Made by a program: the position numbers and the translations under genes. DNA of 64,000 nt from Labyrinthula sp. Ha (taxonomy: Eukaryota; Sar; Bigyra; Labyrinthulida; Labyrinthulaceae). Below, one piece after another: positions 1-12,649 of this stretch. Position 1 is the stretch's first letter. Each line of letters begins with the position of its first letter. The notes under the pieces are model-generated. The model was given only the letters and a program-made list of their open reading frames with translations, ran no database searches and was not told where the DNA came from. The DNA is taken from the NCBI GenBank assembly GCA_015227615.1, contig JAALGZ010000029.1, positions 186,001-250,000 of the forward strand. The letters are read 5' to 3'.

Positions 1-2270
1 CATGGTTAGCATTCGACAAAAAAATTTTTTCACGAATTTGTTTTCAGCCAAAAAGAATGACTGATACAAAAAATGATACTTATACCGCTAAATTTATTAT
101 TCACTTAACTATTACCTATACCATATTTCATATTCTGGGAACGCTTTATGATGGAAGGATCTAAAAGAGTTCTTACTAACGATTAGAATTTAGCATATAT
201 AGAATAATAACACATCTTTCAGGCTACTTACCCTAATCTTTAACACAATTTCTTACCGGAAATTAATATTAGGAAATTAGTTACATTGTTTTGTCTTCGC
301 GTTCATAAATTTTGATATATTTGTAAATATCATCTGGTGAGGTTTAACATGGGCTCTTGTATTTTCTACAATACTTTACCGATCAAAATCTTAATCTGTG
401 CAAGTAGCATTCAACTGAAATAATTTGATGTTTTGGTAGGATCTGGTGATCCAGTGCCTTTAGGGCGACTATTATTAGCCAAGAAATTAGAATATTCAGT
501 TATTTGGATGTATAAACTCTAGGGGAGATAATAGATAAGTATAGTTGGAACAAAAGTAGAAAAAAATGTCATTTTGCTATGGTTCAAGAATTTAGTGCAT
601 AATTTGAGATAAAATTTAACAAGGAATTTAATAACTACGGAAAAAAATTTTTATTAATCTGAGAACGAAAATAAAGTTATCATGAACCAGAGGTAATGCG
701 GAGTTTTGAAGGCATTACGGCACGGTTACCTTAAGAGTATGAAATTTTATTAGATAAACCAGTAGTTGGAAACATGCAGGGATGCAGATTATCAATTATT
801 TTCGCTTGGTTGTAGCTTCTGTAAAAAGTGAAAGATTTTTTCAGTGTATTTCGGGAGTAGTTAGTTCTTAGGAAGTAATATCCACTTAATCATGACTAAT
901 AAAGAGGTCTAATCCATAATCTAGCTGATGAAAAGGTACAGATTCCATCTATATGATCTATCAAAACCAATTGAAATGTTTATAAACCATAACGATCTAG
1001 TATACCCGATAGTTCTAAAGGAAACTATTAAGATAATTATACACCTGTGAGCTCAGCGGTGATTATTAATCATATATGAGCTTCACATGATATTAATCTA
1101 TATTCTAGCTCTGTTAAGTATGTGGCAGATATGTCAACTAGGTAAAACATCCGAAAATAACAGAAAAATATTGGAAAGTATTACCTCGCAAATGGGATCA
1201 ATGCAAAAAAGATAAAAGATTTTGTCAACTCTTGGAAGAATAATTGATAATAAATAGCAGAGTTCTCTGTTGAATAGTGGTATTTGGACCATTTGTCTCA
1301 GCAATAAGAAATTTGCTTCTGAAGTGATAGTAGGGGGGGGGATGTTGAAAATCCCCGGGAAACAGGGAGTGAGGATAACAAATGTACAGCTGGTAGAGTA
1401 TATTTAAAGAAAAACGTGTTGAGACAATTTTGTGCTGTAACAAACTGCGAAAATTCTGTCACTTTTATGGGTAGTCATTGAAATACAATATAAAAAATCT
1501 GATATGTTCAATCATTAAGAAAATGTTATTATAATAGCCCACAAGTAGAGTTATGGTTAAGAGTTAAATTAGACAAAATATTTGGAAGCCCGAAGAGAAC
1601 AACTGGTTCTAAAAAAGCTTTAACCTAATTTACAAATCATTTCTTTGTCCCATATACATTCAGCGCGAGATAAGCTTATTCTATCAAAGTCTCGTTTCGG
1701 AAGACTAATCTTATTCCTACCTTAGTTCATTTGCTCTAAACACACCTGAGAAATATTTTTCTCACTTTTTGTGTTATTTTTTTTAGAAAAGTGATCATAT
1801 TTGTCTTATCTTCCAGCTTCTATTCGCCCATGCTTTGATCTTGTTGTAACTGCTGGTTATTGTTCTCCAACTCCTGAATGTCACACCGGTAGTGTATTGC
1901 GTTTCTTCCAGAAGCAACTTTGTTTACTGCCTTTATTTTTAAACTTTGCAGGCTTGCAACAGAACTCAACTTATTTCTTACTTTCATTACTTTTCTTAGC
2001 CTTTTTGTTGCTATTTGCTCTGCTAATTCTTAAAGCCATATATTAAACCATTTGAAGAAAAGCTTCCAACCCCTCATCTTTTATATTGTAATCTCTCATA
2101 TTTTAAGGCTTGCTAAAGAAAAAGCTTTACTTTTGAGAATTCAATCCTTGTGAACCTGCATCTTCAGGGGTACTCAAATTATATTTTTTAATCGGAACTT
2201 GCACTAACCCTCTACCAAAATAGAGCCGAAATGGGTTTCTCGCCGGTACCGATACCTCCGGTTCTTGGGC
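1..2270. other. Gene-poor AT-rich region
   Basis: No open frame here has protein-like composition or a recognisable motif. A short open stretch at about 1801-2046 on the + strand lacks an ATG start and ends in a leucine-rich run; I do not support it as a gene. A G-run of eight lies at about 1333-1340. The last 60 bases before the kinase gene are noticeably richer in G and C than the rest and may be its promoter or leader. Confidence 0.5.
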
Positions 2271-2287
2271 ACCGGGTAAAACCCGGT
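2271..2287. repeat. Perfect GC-rich hairpin just upstream of kinase gene
   Basis: Two 7-base arms, ACCGGGT and ACCCGGT, are exact reverse complements separated by AAA. The right arm ends 20 bases before the ATG at 2308, so the hairpin would sit in the 5' leader of the mRNA or at a palindromic protein-binding site. A second GC-rich palindrome (GCCGGTACCG) lies some 30 bases upstream. Function is not known. Confidence 0.5.
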
Positions 2288-2307
2288 AAATCTAACGAGA
2301 CAGCAAA

Positions 2308-3735
2308 ATGAAGATGATACATAAAGTTCAGAGTGCGTTCAATAAGGCCTTGGTTACCTTAAGTAGACGTAGGGGATCTGATCCCCTTCCGCAAGAGCAA
2401 AAAAAGATTTCTTTAGAATTCCCAACTGGTAATGAGACTCTTGACATGTTAGAAAACACAGCAACTGGAGAAGAACTTCCTGACCCAAACGACCCACGGG
2501 GGTATTTTCTTCAAGATGTTGTCTGTCTTTCAGAGAATATTGATAGTTTTCTGTTATCTCTGGGGTACAAAAGAGGAAAATTTATAGGTGGCAACTAGGC
2601 TAACCTCCATGAGCTGGTTAAAGGAGATGGCTCAAAAGAGACCAAGGTTGTGTGCAAGGCAATTGCCGTCGGAGAAACTAGAATTTCTAAGATTATTGGC
2701 TTTACAGAGAACTACTTTAGGTCTAAAGAAGCGAGGGAGCTCAGAACTATTATTGATGAAAAGATTGATGCTCAATCCAGGGAGGTTAAAATGCTTCAAA
2801 AAGAAATCCGTATTATGGACATCTTGAAAAATAAGACCAACTTCTTATTGCATTGTGTGCGTAGTTTCTCTGTTACTGATAGCTTTGCAGTTCTGTTGCT
2901 AGAAAATCTTGTTGTTGATGTACATAAATTAACTAAGTTGAAACCATATTCCATGTTCAGGGAAGGGCAGGACCAAGAAAGACGAGATTTTATGAGGTTA
3001 TCCGTAGTTGTAGTGTATTATATTTTATCTGCGGTGCTATCTGGTTTACAGCATATCCATCTTCATGGGTACATTCATAGAGATATTGGACCAGGAAATG
3101 TGATGCTGTCTGCTGCTGGTATACCTAAAATAATTGACTTTGGTCTTTGCATAAAAAAAACTGAAGTTAGAGCAGAAAGTAGTCCTTCAGAACACCGCAG
3201 AGTTATTGGCCAATCAGGATATTTACCGACAGAAGTCTTGTTTGACGGTTATATGTATAATGAAACTGTTGATATATATGCACTTGGGATATTATGTATG
3301 TTTATGCTCAAGGGATATTATCCAATTCCAAGTGGCTATATCAATGCCGATTTAAATGGATTTTTCTTCGGGTTGCTTTCATGGTACGAGTCCAAAGGTT
3401 TGGATCCAGAGGAAGATTCTGGCTTCACTCTCTCTTTCAGGCTGGTGAGGGAGTATTCACCAAGATTTAAAGAAATTTACGAAGAAGTCTTTAAAGATCT
3501 TGATGAAGTACTGGAGACTCAACCAGAAGAAGATATGGATTTTCAGGGTAGGTTGAAGATAAAGGATATTTTGAAATGGCTTACTTGTTTGGACTGTACA
3601 AAGCGTCCAGGTGCACACAACGTTTTGGAGTCAGACATGATTGCCCCGTGGGTAAAGAGCTGGATTGAAAGTTCAACTTCCTATGATGCTGTATCAGCTG
3701 ATAAGTGGTTCAGTATTGCAAAACAACGGGTGTAG
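2308..3735 (+). CDS. Protein kinase-like gene interrupted by one in-frame TAG
   Basis: The frame runs from ATG 2308 to TAG 3733-3735, with a single in-frame TAG at 2596-2598 and the same frame continuing after it. Kinase features are visible on both sides: a glycine-rich loop (GKFIGGN, just before the TAG), the subdomain II lysine in VCKAIAV, a C-helix region (EVKMLQKEI), the catalytic loop YIHRDIGPGN with Asp and Asn but Gly where Lys is usual, IDFGL for the magnesium site, and DIYALG in subdomain IX. PTE replaces the usual APE. The N-terminal ~90 residues are charged and have no recognised domain. It is a clear paralogue of the minus-strand gene at 7615-9099, which has Phe where this gene has the TAG. 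The gene is either a young pseudogene or one needing stop readthrough. No GT-AG intron that keeps the frame would remove the TAG without deleting conserved residues. Substrate and kinase group are not assignable. Confidence 0.7.
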
Positions 3736-6700
3736 AAAAAGGTTACTGATATGGATTATGAAGATGCATTTATGCCCATAAATATATAGTTTTGTTGGTT
3801 GCTGGTCGCTACTTTATTTAATTGAGTAGTAGGTAAAGTTAGTCTTTGAATCAACTAAAAAAGCAACTATATAGTTTGAAGCATGAAGTATTATGTTCTA
3901 AAAATAAGCATCATATTTAGTTCAAATGTTTGAACTAACTCTGGAATTAATTACAAAATGTTTCCGGGACTACTTGTACCTATGGGTTTTGCTATGCTTT
4001 TTTAACTATTTCATTGATAACGCTGTAAGAATTCGTTTCAACTACTTCAACTCTATTATATATTCTGAATACTCTTGTTCAATTGACTTCTTACGGTGTT
4101 ATATTATTCATATTTTTTTACTGTCTTAGCAGAAGCTATGTTTAAACTTATTTGTCCTAGTTGCAGTATAAGTCAGATTCACTCTGCTTGTCTTCATAAA
4201 GTTCCTCTTCGGTTGTCTCGGTCCTACTGAGACCCGATGTTCCAAATGTTCTGTCTACATTGGACACTTTGTAGCGGTAAACTTGTAATATAGTAAATTT
4301 TTAGGTAAAGAAGAAATAACAGAAGTTGTTTCTGAGTCTGAGCCTACGTCAACTCAGCGCCTCCAGGGGCTTCCAGACTTCACGAGCCGACGAAGAATGA
4401 GCGCCCATGTAGTCTCATTCAACTTCGGTGGTCTTGCTCAATACAAACTCTCTACGGTAGTAAAATTCACTTACGAACTTCCGTCCCCACTGAGCTTATT
4501 TGAAGAAGCTACACAGAAAGGTGTCGACAGATTAGAGAAAGCAAGCGAAGACGTCAGCCAGAACAGAAAAGAAAGGTTGCTTGTCTCACAAGCCGACTAC
4601 AATTCTACTGGCGTAGCGACATTTATGTTTCAGGAGCTTCTTCCGAATGTAACTGTCATCTACAGAGTGAGCCGCAGGATCCTAGCTATTAAGAACAGGT
4701 CAAGTAACAACAAAAAAACTTTTTAAAGAAACGCATACATGGCCCACAGTGAACTACTGATCCGGGAATGTAGAAAAGTGCCAGAAACGTTGCAAGGAAA
4801 AGGAGTGAAAAGTGTGAACAAGAGGAGATTAAATGTTATTGAAGGTGGTTGAAACGCTCAGGTCAAGAAAACATGGAAAGACACCAGCAACAAGAACGAA
4901 AGGATGTTAAAAGAACTCTTACTCCGGAATACAGCGAGCATAGTAACCCACAGGCACAAGACAGAAAAGAAAGGATCCATAAGACATGCTACCTTCAAAC
5001 CGCGGAATACCAGAAACCTATAGAACAAGCACACCAGCATAGCACGAAAGTAACCTATAACTGTTTTAAGCGAGCAATGGCTGATCTCTTGGAGCCTGAA
5101 TGAAACACGGGAAAACTTGTACCTTGGAAATCGTATAGAAAACAAAATCTTAATGAAACTCAGTTAAAACTTGCACAAGAAGTCTCTACTGGATAAAGAC
5201 AAGTAGTCTAAATGTCAACAAACGGAGTAGATATACCCCATCAAGCTCATAATCAGCCTTCTGGAGCTTGGATGTAGATAAAAACACGTCAAAAGAGAAA
5301 TGTACAGCTGTAAATGTAAAACTTGGTCAAACATCGCTGGGAATCATTTTGCTAAACCTCAAGAACCATCTGGAGCGTCATCAAACTGGGCCTGAAATGC
5401 CACAACGTCTGGACCGGAGCCTAGCTGGCAATCACGACTTGGATTGTTATTTGTTTTTATTTTGGATTGAATTTTGGTATGTTACAAATTTTTGGGATAT
5501 CAAACACAATATTCAAGATGTTACTGGAACAAGAGGAATCCTGCTACTCAGGAGCACATGGTAATGGAAGTAACGTAGTTACAATAATAATCTTACTGCA
5601 GAGAGTATGGGCAAGATCGGAGGCTCGTGCAGGTTCAGATCCTTGGATTTATTTGGCACTACTACGGAACTCCCTTAGAATTTAATCTAAAGCAGCCAAT
5701 CGAATAATTAAAAACATAGCAAATGATTAACAAGACTAGCTTTCCAAAAAAAAACCACGTGGAGCTAACCAATAATGAGTGAAAAGATTTAGAATTGGTG
5801 CACGATTCATGATGCTTGAATATAATATATGAGAAATAACTCCTTCCTTTTATTCTTTTCCGTTTCAGGATTTTTGAACTTATTGTAAAAGAAAGAACCC
5901 CTGCTCTTTTTTGTGTTCACTATCCGATCCTTGGGCATTTTTATATGTAAGTAGCCTTGAACCCAAACTGTTTACGTTTTATGATTTTTGGGGTTTGCGT
6001 TTTTAATTATGCTGACTATTACTACATTTTGTTTTTGGTAGTTTGCCTTTAATAAATAACTATTAAAAAATAGTTAGCCCTACTACCCTACTGTGCATCG
6101 TTAAGTGGCGATTCTAACCCTTCCCCATTTTGTATTCCTTCATCTCTCATGACTTACTGTGTTTAACTTGTTGTTTAAAACAGAACAAGAACCCCCTTAA
6201 TAGTAAGACCTGAGTCAAAGAAGAAAAGGTAGACCTTTCTTTCCTCTTATCCTCTTTTTATATGAACATCCTTCTAGGAATATCGTCTTCTGGGGATTGT
6301 TCGATTGTTTAATTTTGAAAAAATAGTCCATTCAATTATAGAAAAATCTTATCATATACTTGCAGCTGTAGTTTCTTATAAGAATATCAACTGTTCAGCT
6401 CAGTTTGTTTCTAATATTTTTTAATCTAATTTGTGCCTTTAAATATTGTGTTCTTTTCCTAGGTTACTTGAATCGCTTTTAGTATAGCTCGTGCCTGTTC
6501 TCTTAACCTCAAGTATTGGTTTTGACACTATATGATACATACTGGGTCTAGGGTTTTCCTAACAATCAATAGATTCCGCTACAAGATGGAGTACGCTATA
6601 TAAAGCTTTAGTACTGTTGTAATCTTTCTTCTCGATTAGTTATGTTTAAAAGTAAACTTCTTACCTTGTTTTCCTATCTATCTATCAGCTACATATTTCT

Positions 6701-7614
6701 AGTTTGCCTCAGGCCTTTGTCCTTAGTATATCTCACCTGTTCTGGGGGTTACCAGTTCTTTCTTCACCGTATTTCGCCAATATTTTCTCCTTCTTTCTCA
6801 ACAGGTCGCCCAGCTGTTCCAGGCTCTAAGAATACTTCAGGACGTGACCTTGCATAATATCCTTCAGAATCCTGGAATACCCGTGCCACAGTTTCAATGC
6901 GAAGTAAGAGCTTGAATTTATCACCTACTGGTCCATTCTACTTTGTTCTGTTGTCTCCCGAGCTGCTTCTATATAATTCGTCATTTTCGATTTATGTATT
7001 GCTGGTTTGTTTCATATTGGAGTATTATTTATGGCAATTTAGAGTTTTCTTAGCTGGGATGTGATTTAGAGAAGTTCAGATGTGTAATACCTTCAATTAA
7101 CGGTTAAGTATAACAAAGCAATCTATAGCATACCCCCAAGCATGGGTAGAAACATTCCCAAAATATGTCTCTGCGTGAAATATGGCAACGCTCAGAAAGG
7201 AGTTCTAATCCCCGTATAATATGTTCTAGAGCCCATATATATTTCAAGTGGCCTGCCCTTATGTAAAGGACAGAGATTGAGCCAACCAAAACAAGGAGTA
7301 TCTAATTCCTGAGTGAAAATACTAATTCGCCGAAAAAGTCTAACTTCATTTTCTCATGGGGATACTCCAGTACAGAGTTCTAAGGCTAAGGACAGAAGAG
7401 CTAAGCAACGTTAGCACAGGCCGACAAGAAAAACAGAGCCGTCAAAGAATTTCCTTGATGCTGGTACTGTAAAAACTGAGAACAGCAGAAACTTATTCTT
7501 GAGAACAACAATACCATGTCTTTTTGGTTAGGCTGATGTACTAACTGACACATCAATTCCAACACATGAAACGTATAAGGTAAAACCAACCTGCATCTAA
7601 ACTTCCATCTCCTA
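3736..7614. other. Intergenic region between two convergent kinase genes
   Basis: No host gene is supported. An open frame at 4397-4726 (+) and the sequence on to about 5.1 kb have a more protein-like, charged composition than the surroundings. It could be a relic of a retroelement linker region, but no diagnostic motif survives. From 5.7 to 7.6 kb I see only AT-rich sequence with pyrimidine runs. Confidence 0.4.
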
Positions 7615-9099
7615 CTAGTGATTTCCATCAATTTCTTTTTGTAGAACACTCTCGAGCTTGGCCATTACTCGCTTCTTAGCACCATCAAACCATATTTGAT
7701 GGTTCACGTCTGTTGGAGCATCAAGAGTTAAAAAAGTGGACTGCCAGACATTTGCCCATGGCCTCCACAAATCAGATTCTAGCAGGTCTTTGGCAGTTGG
7801 TCTCTTTCTGTAATCTAGGGAAAGTAAATGTGTTAGACTTTCCAATAGCTTTTCCTTTTCAGAATAGCTAAAGTACTTCACGCTCTCCACTTCTGGCAAC
7901 TTCATTCCCTGTCTTAAATCGTCAAAATTAACTTCAAAATTGCTTTTCCATTCTGCTACTTGGTTCTCCATAAATTTTCGGTCCGATGCTGTTAGCTCAC
8001 TCAGTTCACCATCATCTGGATGCAGGCTTCTCCATAGCAGACTACCGAACAGAAAGCTGAAACCGTCATCCACGGGGCTACCTAGACCTAGAGGGGTTTC
8101 ATTTAATAAGTGTACAGCTATATATCCGAGAGAATATATATCCGCTTTAGCATCATATTTAAAATACCCAAACATAATTTCTGGAGGAATATTTCCACTA
8201 TGACCAAGTTCCCTACGTCTGTCACCGAGTTGCTCAACTTTGTCCAAGGTAACAGCTAAGCCAAAATCTATTATTTTTGGGACCCCATCATATGAAACCA
8301 TAATGTTGTCCATTGCAATGTCTCTATGGATATATCCAATTTGATGCACATTTTGAAGTCCGATTAAGATCCCGGAAATAATATAATAGACAACAATAGG
8401 GGAGATATCACATGACACTACAAAGTTTCCATCATCTGCTCTAAGATCATGAAAACAAAAGAAAGGCTCCATATATCGCAACTCTTCAATAGAACAAGCA
8501 AGCTTGTCGATAATTAAAATAGAATAACTAGGGGAAGAGAGATGCATATGCAGTTTCACGAGGAAATTATTTTCTTTTCTGCCAAGTTCCTTCATTGTTG
8601 CTGCTTCCTCTTCTAAAAGGGTGACAGTGTTCACACCAGCATCAATTCTTTTTTCCTTGTATACTTTTGTTTCCTATATTTTAGCAATGGGATCAGAATC
8701 AATATCCAAACCATACAACAAGGATATTTTAGTTTCACCAACTGCAATAGCCTTCGCGACAAGTGAAGTTGGTTTACAACTTTCCTTGTCTATTAGCACG
8801 TGAAGATCTGCGAAATTACCCGAGATAAAGTTTCCCCTAATAAAACCATTATATTCCAGTGCTTTTTCTATCTCAGTGGATAATCGTACAAGATTAGGAG
8901 CGATAGTTCCTCTAGAGTTATAAGGGTCCAAAAGTTCCTTTTTTTCAACTTTTGCTTCTCTATCAGAAGTTTCATTCAAATAATCTGAGAAAACAGAGGG
9001 GCTCTTATTCTTTATAACAACGGGATTTGATCCATCAATCTTGTTCAGCTTTGGCAGTGAGTCACTAAACGCTTTTTTAATATTTCTTAACAAGAACAT
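7615..9099 (-). CDS. Protein kinase-like gene (paralogue) with one in-frame TAG
   Basis: This minus-strand frame begins at ATG 9099 (a TTG lies just upstream) and ends at TAG 7615-7617, with one in-frame TAG at 8674-8676. It aligns along its whole length with the kinase at 2308-3735: the loop FIRGNFISGNFADL, the lysine block VAKAIAVGET, the catalytic loop YIHRDIAMDN (Asp and Asn kept, Ala where Lys is usual, as in many tyrosine-type loops), IIDFGLA, PPE in place of APE, and ADIYSLG. Between AVGET and RIDA the two paralogues have the same spacing, so the TAG replaces a coding residue (Arg in the relative) and is not the mark of an unspliced intron. The N-terminal ~90 residues are Ser/Lys-rich without a known domain. 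Upstream, 185 bp separate it from the divergent eIF4G-like gene, suggesting a shared promoter region. Either a recent pseudogene or a readthrough gene. Confidence 0.7.
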
Positions 9100-9284
9100 C
9101 AATTCTCGTTCGTAGAAACTCTCTCCGTATTTCCAATATCACAAGACGACATTACTGTAACCCAGTCTTCTCTAATTTCCATCTATCATGAAGAAAAAAC
9201 AAACGAAAGGTAGTCATTTTCAACCCTTCAAGTCTCTTAGGTCGTCGCTTAGATGTGTCTGAGATCTTTGACTCAAACAAAGCA
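9100..9284. promoter_or_regulatory. Short divergent promoter interval
   Basis: These 185 bases separate the starts of the minus-strand kinase and the plus-strand eIF4G-like gene, so both promoters must lie here or overlap neighbouring coding DNA. I see no TATA box or other named element; the call rests on geometry only. Confidence 0.35.
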
Positions 9285-10774
9285 ATGTCTGTAGAAATTG
9301 AAATTCCTGAACCAAGACAACCCCGAAGAACTTACTCACGCGACAACTCTCAACAAGAGTCTTCAAACTGGAGAAGCCAGCCCCGTGAACAACAGCCACA
9401 AACATCTTCTTGGGATAGAGAACCTCGACAATCGTATTCTCAGCGTGAACCTGTAACTAATCCTTGGAAACGTGGAGAAGCTGTCCCTTCTCAAAGTTAA
9501 TTTTTCATCATTGGTTAACTTTAGATTATCAACGGCCAAATCAAGATTTTCAACCGAGGAACCAACGGTCAAATTATGGTGGACCAAGAGAGTCGTTAAA
9601 TTTTGAAAGAGGCCAACGACCAAATTTTGGAGAACGTGAGGACAAGGGAAATTCTGGATATGGAGGGAGACGAGAAGGATATGGAAGACGCAGAGAATAT
9701 GATAACTCAACTTGGGGATCTCGAAGACCAGGATATGGTAGATCTGAAGGTTATAAGCCAAGTTATGCACAATCCTCAGGTGTAAATGAAGAAGGTATGT
9801 CTGGATTAGATAAATATTTGAAAAAAATGGATATAAAAGAAGATCCAAGACCACCTATTACTCCAACAGCAAAGATTATTGAAAAAAAGACCGTTTCAAA
9901 TTCTGTTCAAACAAAGCCCGCTGGCAAAGCTGAAGAAGTCAAGGTGCTATCAAAAGAAGAAATGTCAAACTTTTGTGTCAAAGTTGTTAGAGATTTTCTC
10001 GTTATGTTTGATAGAGAAGAAGCTGAAACCAAAATCAAGGATTTCATCTCTCAAAATAATCTAACAGAAGAAAAATCCCTTGAAAATTTGCAGAATGAGC
10101 TTTTGGAGAGATTGTTAAGCGCAGTAAAATCAAACGAAGACTTAGTTACAAGAGATATCAAAGCAACAACTTTTTTTCTCAATTCACTTGTAAAAGAAAA
10201 ATTATTAAATTCAAAAATCCTAGCTCTTAATTTGATGGATGAAAAATACAATTCTTCTGAACAAATTTCTCAGCTCAAGAATCTTGCTAACGAAAAGCTG
10301 AATCTTGGTTTGGATCTAGACCAGAAAAAAGAAGAAAAAGGTGTCGAAGTTCAACAAAAAGAGGAGGTGAAAGTTGCTGGTTCCAATGTACCTGTGGATG
10401 AGTATTTGGGAGATTTATTCGAGAAGGTGGTACAATCTGTTAATTGGATTGACGAAGAAGGAGTGGTAGACACCTTGAAAACGTTTGATTCCTTTGAAGT
10501 CATTTATGTGCTTCAGGCTCTTTTCGTAGAAGACAAGTTTCCTAGAAATGCTAATGGTCAAAGTTTATTTGAAGAAACTCTAACTGAGTTAGTTACAAGA
10601 GAAGTTTTGGAAGATACAGAAGTATTAGATTGGTACAATGATGAAGAAGAAAATACAGCATTTATTGAAGAATGGAACAATGAGGATGAAAAAAGAATGG
10701 CTAAAGAAGAAGTAGAGGATTTGATAAAATTTCTTTCGCAAGAAAGTGACTTTTCTTCGGATGATGAGAATTAG
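9285..10774 (+). CDS. RG-rich translation factor, eIF4G-like (MA3-like plus W2-like C-terminus)
   Basis: Two exons (9285-9495 and 9525-10774) joined across a 29-bp GTTAAT...TTTAG intron give 486 residues. The in-frame ATG at 9285 is chosen because the longer frame upstream has only GTG. Residues 1-155 are rich in Arg, Gly, Gln, Tyr and Ser (GYGGRREGYGRRRE), typical of RNA-binding RGG tails. A short conserved-looking segment follows (SGLDKYLKKMDIKED). Residues about 205-310 resemble an MA3-type helical repeat, and about 360-445 a W2/eIF5C-type repeat, ending in LEDTEVLDWYND and then a run of acidic residues. W2 domains contact initiation factors such as eIF2 and eIF2B, and MA3 domains contact eIF4A, so a role in initiation is inferred. 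There is no clear MIF4G domain, so it is not a full-length eIF4G; a DAP5/eIF5-like adaptor is the best reading. Confidence 0.6.
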
Positions 10775-12434
10775 GTCGTAATTCTTAATTTTCTCTGTTA
10801 TGGGAACCCTTTGTGTTTTATGTATAATGCGCTACGTGTTTTCTTGAAAACAGGTTGAAACTGGCATTTTATCTCTACGGTCAGTCCTTTTCTCAGACTT
10901 GATCATATTTAGGCCTTAAATACACTCTAGAGTGTATTCCTTCCAATTATAGGGTTCTTGACTATCATAGATATCCAAAAATTTAAGAGAAGAGAAATAC
11001 TGTTTAAAAACTTTGTGTCATAATTTCAATAAACCCTGAAGAGCCAAAGCATTTTTTATCTAAGAATTTTCTTCTGAATACTTTCCAAGTGAAAAGTTTG
11101 CGAGTTCTTCGGTGAGATTTTTGTTACCAGAAGTTCTTGAAACTTTGAGGAATTCAATTTTTCTATAGCTAGTAAATAGCATAGCTTCTGTTGACATCGC
11201 AAGAAAAGTATGCCTTACCAGAAAATACTTTCCATGCTTTTTCTTTTTTGATTTTAGAACCCCGGTTTTCGTGGTTGAGCCACAATGTACAAAATTATGT
11301 ACCTATAATAATAACTCCAAACTAAATATTCATGCACATGCATACACCTTAAATATAAATATAGTAAATAAAACTTCATGATACTGGTTGTCGCTACTAC
11401 TGTTGTCGTATTTTTTTTTGGATGCGTAATATATTGTTCCCTATAATCTTTAGTTTAGAAATACTATGGTGATATTTTCGAGGACCGGGACCACCATTGT
11501 ATAACAAAGAGTTCTCACAGTTCTCCATTTACTGCTACCATCGAATAAACTTGTACAATATGTATAGAAGCGTTAAAAGTTTTAACCTCATTCTAAGTTA
11601 AACAGGTGATTCTTTGCTTGTTTAAGAGTGATAACTAATCAAACACGCCAAACGTAGTTATTTTCTACAGAATAGGAACTCCAGTTGATCGAGTTCTAAC
11701 AAAGAGTATGAGTTAAATTTAAAGTCAAAGGTTAGATAGCCTAAATCAGAGTAGATATTGCTACCAATTTCTACCTGAGGATAGGATGGAGCTGAGTACG
11801 GATCTATGATGTGAAGTGAAGTTTTTAGCCTATGCTAGAAATCGAGACAGAAAGAAAAGCCATAGTTAACAAGAAGTTGTGGCCAGAAAAGAGGCTGCAT
11901 TCAGGATAGGCCTTATCTGCAGTATGTTGTAGTTGTTTTGATCTTTCATTATAACGCTCTCTTTAAATGGATTCACCTATTTCCCAGGTCTTGAATTATG
12001 CATTCTAAACAAGAATAAGCTATTCACCAAGGAAATATCTTTGACACTCATAGTTTCACAGGTGATTTTTTTTCAAAAACTACTATCGTATTGCTCTAAG
12101 GAGTATCATTGTGCATTTCACACTCCTTTTAGCTTTGAAACAAGTACATTCCTGCTAACTATTATGAAAAGGCATTATGTTTAAAAGGACAGCTATTTGC
12201 CTTGTACCTTTGTCTTTGCAGTTTTAACCAGAGCTTGTAAGACTCCTAACAGAAACAATTAATTCATAAATATTGTTTGTATTTGTCCTTGAATCTATAA
12301 GTTCCGCTGGTATATGTGTTATTTAAGTGTTAGCAAATATGAATATGTTAAAGTTATAGTAGATGAACAATAAGCTACGATATGGTATCTAGAGACTATG
12401 ACATTAGCATTATGTTACAGGTGTTCCTAAATAT
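10775..12434. other. Gene-poor AT-rich region
   Basis: I see no open frame with conserved motifs, no RNA gene and no element terminus between the eIF4G-like gene and the hairpin at 12435. Short direct and AT-rich runs only. Confidence 0.45.
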
Positions 12435-12455
12435 CCGGGCTTAGAACAAGCCCGG
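12435..12455. repeat. Perfect 8-bp GC-rich hairpin in a gene desert
   Basis: CCGGGCTT and AAGCCCGG are exact reverse complements around a 5-base loop. In DNA this poor in GC a GC-rich stem of eight pairs stands out. It is not followed by a T-run on either strand that would make it a terminator, and it lies about 200 bp outside the copia relic, so it may be a remnant of that element's end or an unrelated structure. Confidence 0.4.
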
Positions 12456-12649
12456 TTATTCTACGACAAATATGTTGTATAAAGTATTTTGTTTTCTAGA
12501 GAAATTTCTAGTTAGTTAAAAACTTAGTCCTAAAGAGCCAACAGTATTAAAGACTAATTATTACTCACTAGCAGTCACAATACCTGTTCATTTGCTTGTT
12601 GTCGCTTCTCGTATAATAGATATACTTCAAGGCTCTTCTAGTTCTTGCA

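Noticed and set aside
1801-2046. Plus-strand open frame with a leucine-rich end
   Set aside because: No ATG, no motif, and the hydrophobic run follows from pyrimidine-rich DNA.
2588-2598. Idea that the TAG in the first kinase is an unspliced intron end
   Set aside because: The only donor upstream that preserves frame would delete 78 bases that are conserved with the paralogue; a GT at 2566 would give 34 bp and break the frame.
8674-8720. Idea that the TAG in the second kinase ends a short intron
   Set aside because: Candidate donors give 38 or 43 bp, which break the frame, or 69 bp, which removes the conserved AVGET block; spacing to the paralogue is already equal without splicing.
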